Origin: Anaerolineales bacterium
Lineage (GTDB): Bacteria; Chloroflexota; Anaerolineae; Anaerolineales; DRMV01
Direction: 5' to 3'
DNA: 22,468 nt
NCBI GenBank assembly: GCA_015494815.1
Contig: WGAK01000021.1
Span: 1-22,468, forward strand
The position numbers were made by a program, and so were the translations under genes. Each line of letters opens with the position of its first letter. Within the stretch, counting starts at the first letter, position 1. Below, piece by piece: positions 22,230-22,468 of this stretch. The notes under the pieces are model-generated. The model worked only from the letters and a program-made list of their open reading frames with translations. It did not search any database and was not told the DNA's origin.

Positions 22230-22468
22230 ATGATGGACAGCCGCACGCTTCCCCCCGAGGCCACCGCCGCCTCTGCCCCCGCGAGGCCCGGCCGCTACAC
22301 GTGGGCCCTGGCCCTGCTGCTGGTGCTGGCCGCGGCCTACGGCCTGCGCAGCGTGGGCCGCAATTGGGACGCGGCCAACCCCGGCCTGCACCCCGACGAA
22401 CGCTTCCTGAGCAGCGTGCTGTACAGCATCCAGTTCCCCGCCACCTGGGGCCGGTATTTCGACACCGC
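22230..22468 (+). CDS. GT-C (GT39/PMT-like) membrane glycosyltransferase, N-terminal fragment
   Basis: Seventy-nine codons are visible before the window edge. A short polar N-terminus (1-22) is followed by a membrane segment (WALALLLVLAAAYGL, about 25-39) and the loop NWDAANPGLHPDERFL (44-59). The Asp-Glu pair in HPDERF sits where GT-C glycosyltransferases have their catalytic acidic residues, and this loop is typical of large Chloroflexota GT39-like proteins. Such enzymes transfer sugars from polyprenyl-phosphate donors to extracytoplasmic acceptors. The two adjacent ATGs (22230 and 22233) cannot be separated, and the Shine-Dalgarno (AGGCGGG) is weak. The real length and substrate are unknown. 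Confidence 0.75.
   Translation, partial: MMDSRTLPPEATAASAPARPGRYTWALALLLVLAAAYGLRSVGRNWDAANPGLHPDERFLSSVLYSIQFPATWGRYFDT

Overview
The window is about 22.5 kb of GC-rich bacterial DNA that looks like a Chloroflexota (Anaerolineae-type) chromosome. This assignment is an inference from gene content: a DUF4388 protein paired with a small MglA-like GTPase, a response regulator ending in a degenerate GGDEF domain, a GT-C membrane protein with an HPDERFL loop, a TlpA/Lgt-like pair, and a large NB-ARC protein with a helical repeat array. I found no rRNA, tRNA, CRISPR array, transposase or phage gene.

Layout. (1) 1-7230, minus strand: a run headed by a near-consensus sigma-70 promoter (7305-7333) and a structured 5' leader. 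In transcription order it holds a DUF4388/winged-helix protein, a small GTPase, an alpha/beta hydrolase and a left-handed beta-helix protein. After a 436 bp gap with repeats come a homologue of cyanobacterial acyl-ACP reductase, a receiver plus degenerate-GGDEF regulator, and a multi-GAF sensor cut by the window edge. (2) 7374-8740, plus strand: a TlpA/ResA-type thioredoxin and a divergent Lgt-like membrane protein, apparently translationally coupled. (3) 8760-17600, minus strand: a long tightly packed series. It runs site-2 protease, HD-domain protein, polytopic GT-C-like protein, cytidylate kinase, two PlsC-type acyltransferases, a CLC chloride transporter with CBS and TrkA-C domains, and the ATPase and permease of a Zn/Mn-type ABC importer. 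Several neighbours overlap by ATGA or TGATG. The theme is envelope and lipid biogenesis plus ion transport. (4) 17620-22468, plus strand: a 1463-residue NB-ARC STAND protein bracketed by two copies of a near-identical hairpin repeat, followed by the start of a GT-C glycosyltransferase gene.

The most interesting element is the NB-ARC protein. It has an unassigned helical N-terminus with a coiled coil, a recognisable NB-ARC core (P-loop, Walker B, TTR, YLPLA, LHD) and about 20 repeats of roughly 35 residues. This is the layout of bacterial NLR-like STAND proteins, several of which act in phage defence. Part of its repeat array is visibly poorer in GC than the rest, and it seems to be transcribed as a leaderless mRNA from an extended -10 promoter next to the hairpin repeat. 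Other points worth following are the acyl-ACP reductase homologue with its active-site cysteine kept, the Lgt-like protein lacking the usual catalytic Arg/Asn, a CLC protein with valine at the inner proton-glutamate position, and a leader RNA with two mutually exclusive hairpins.
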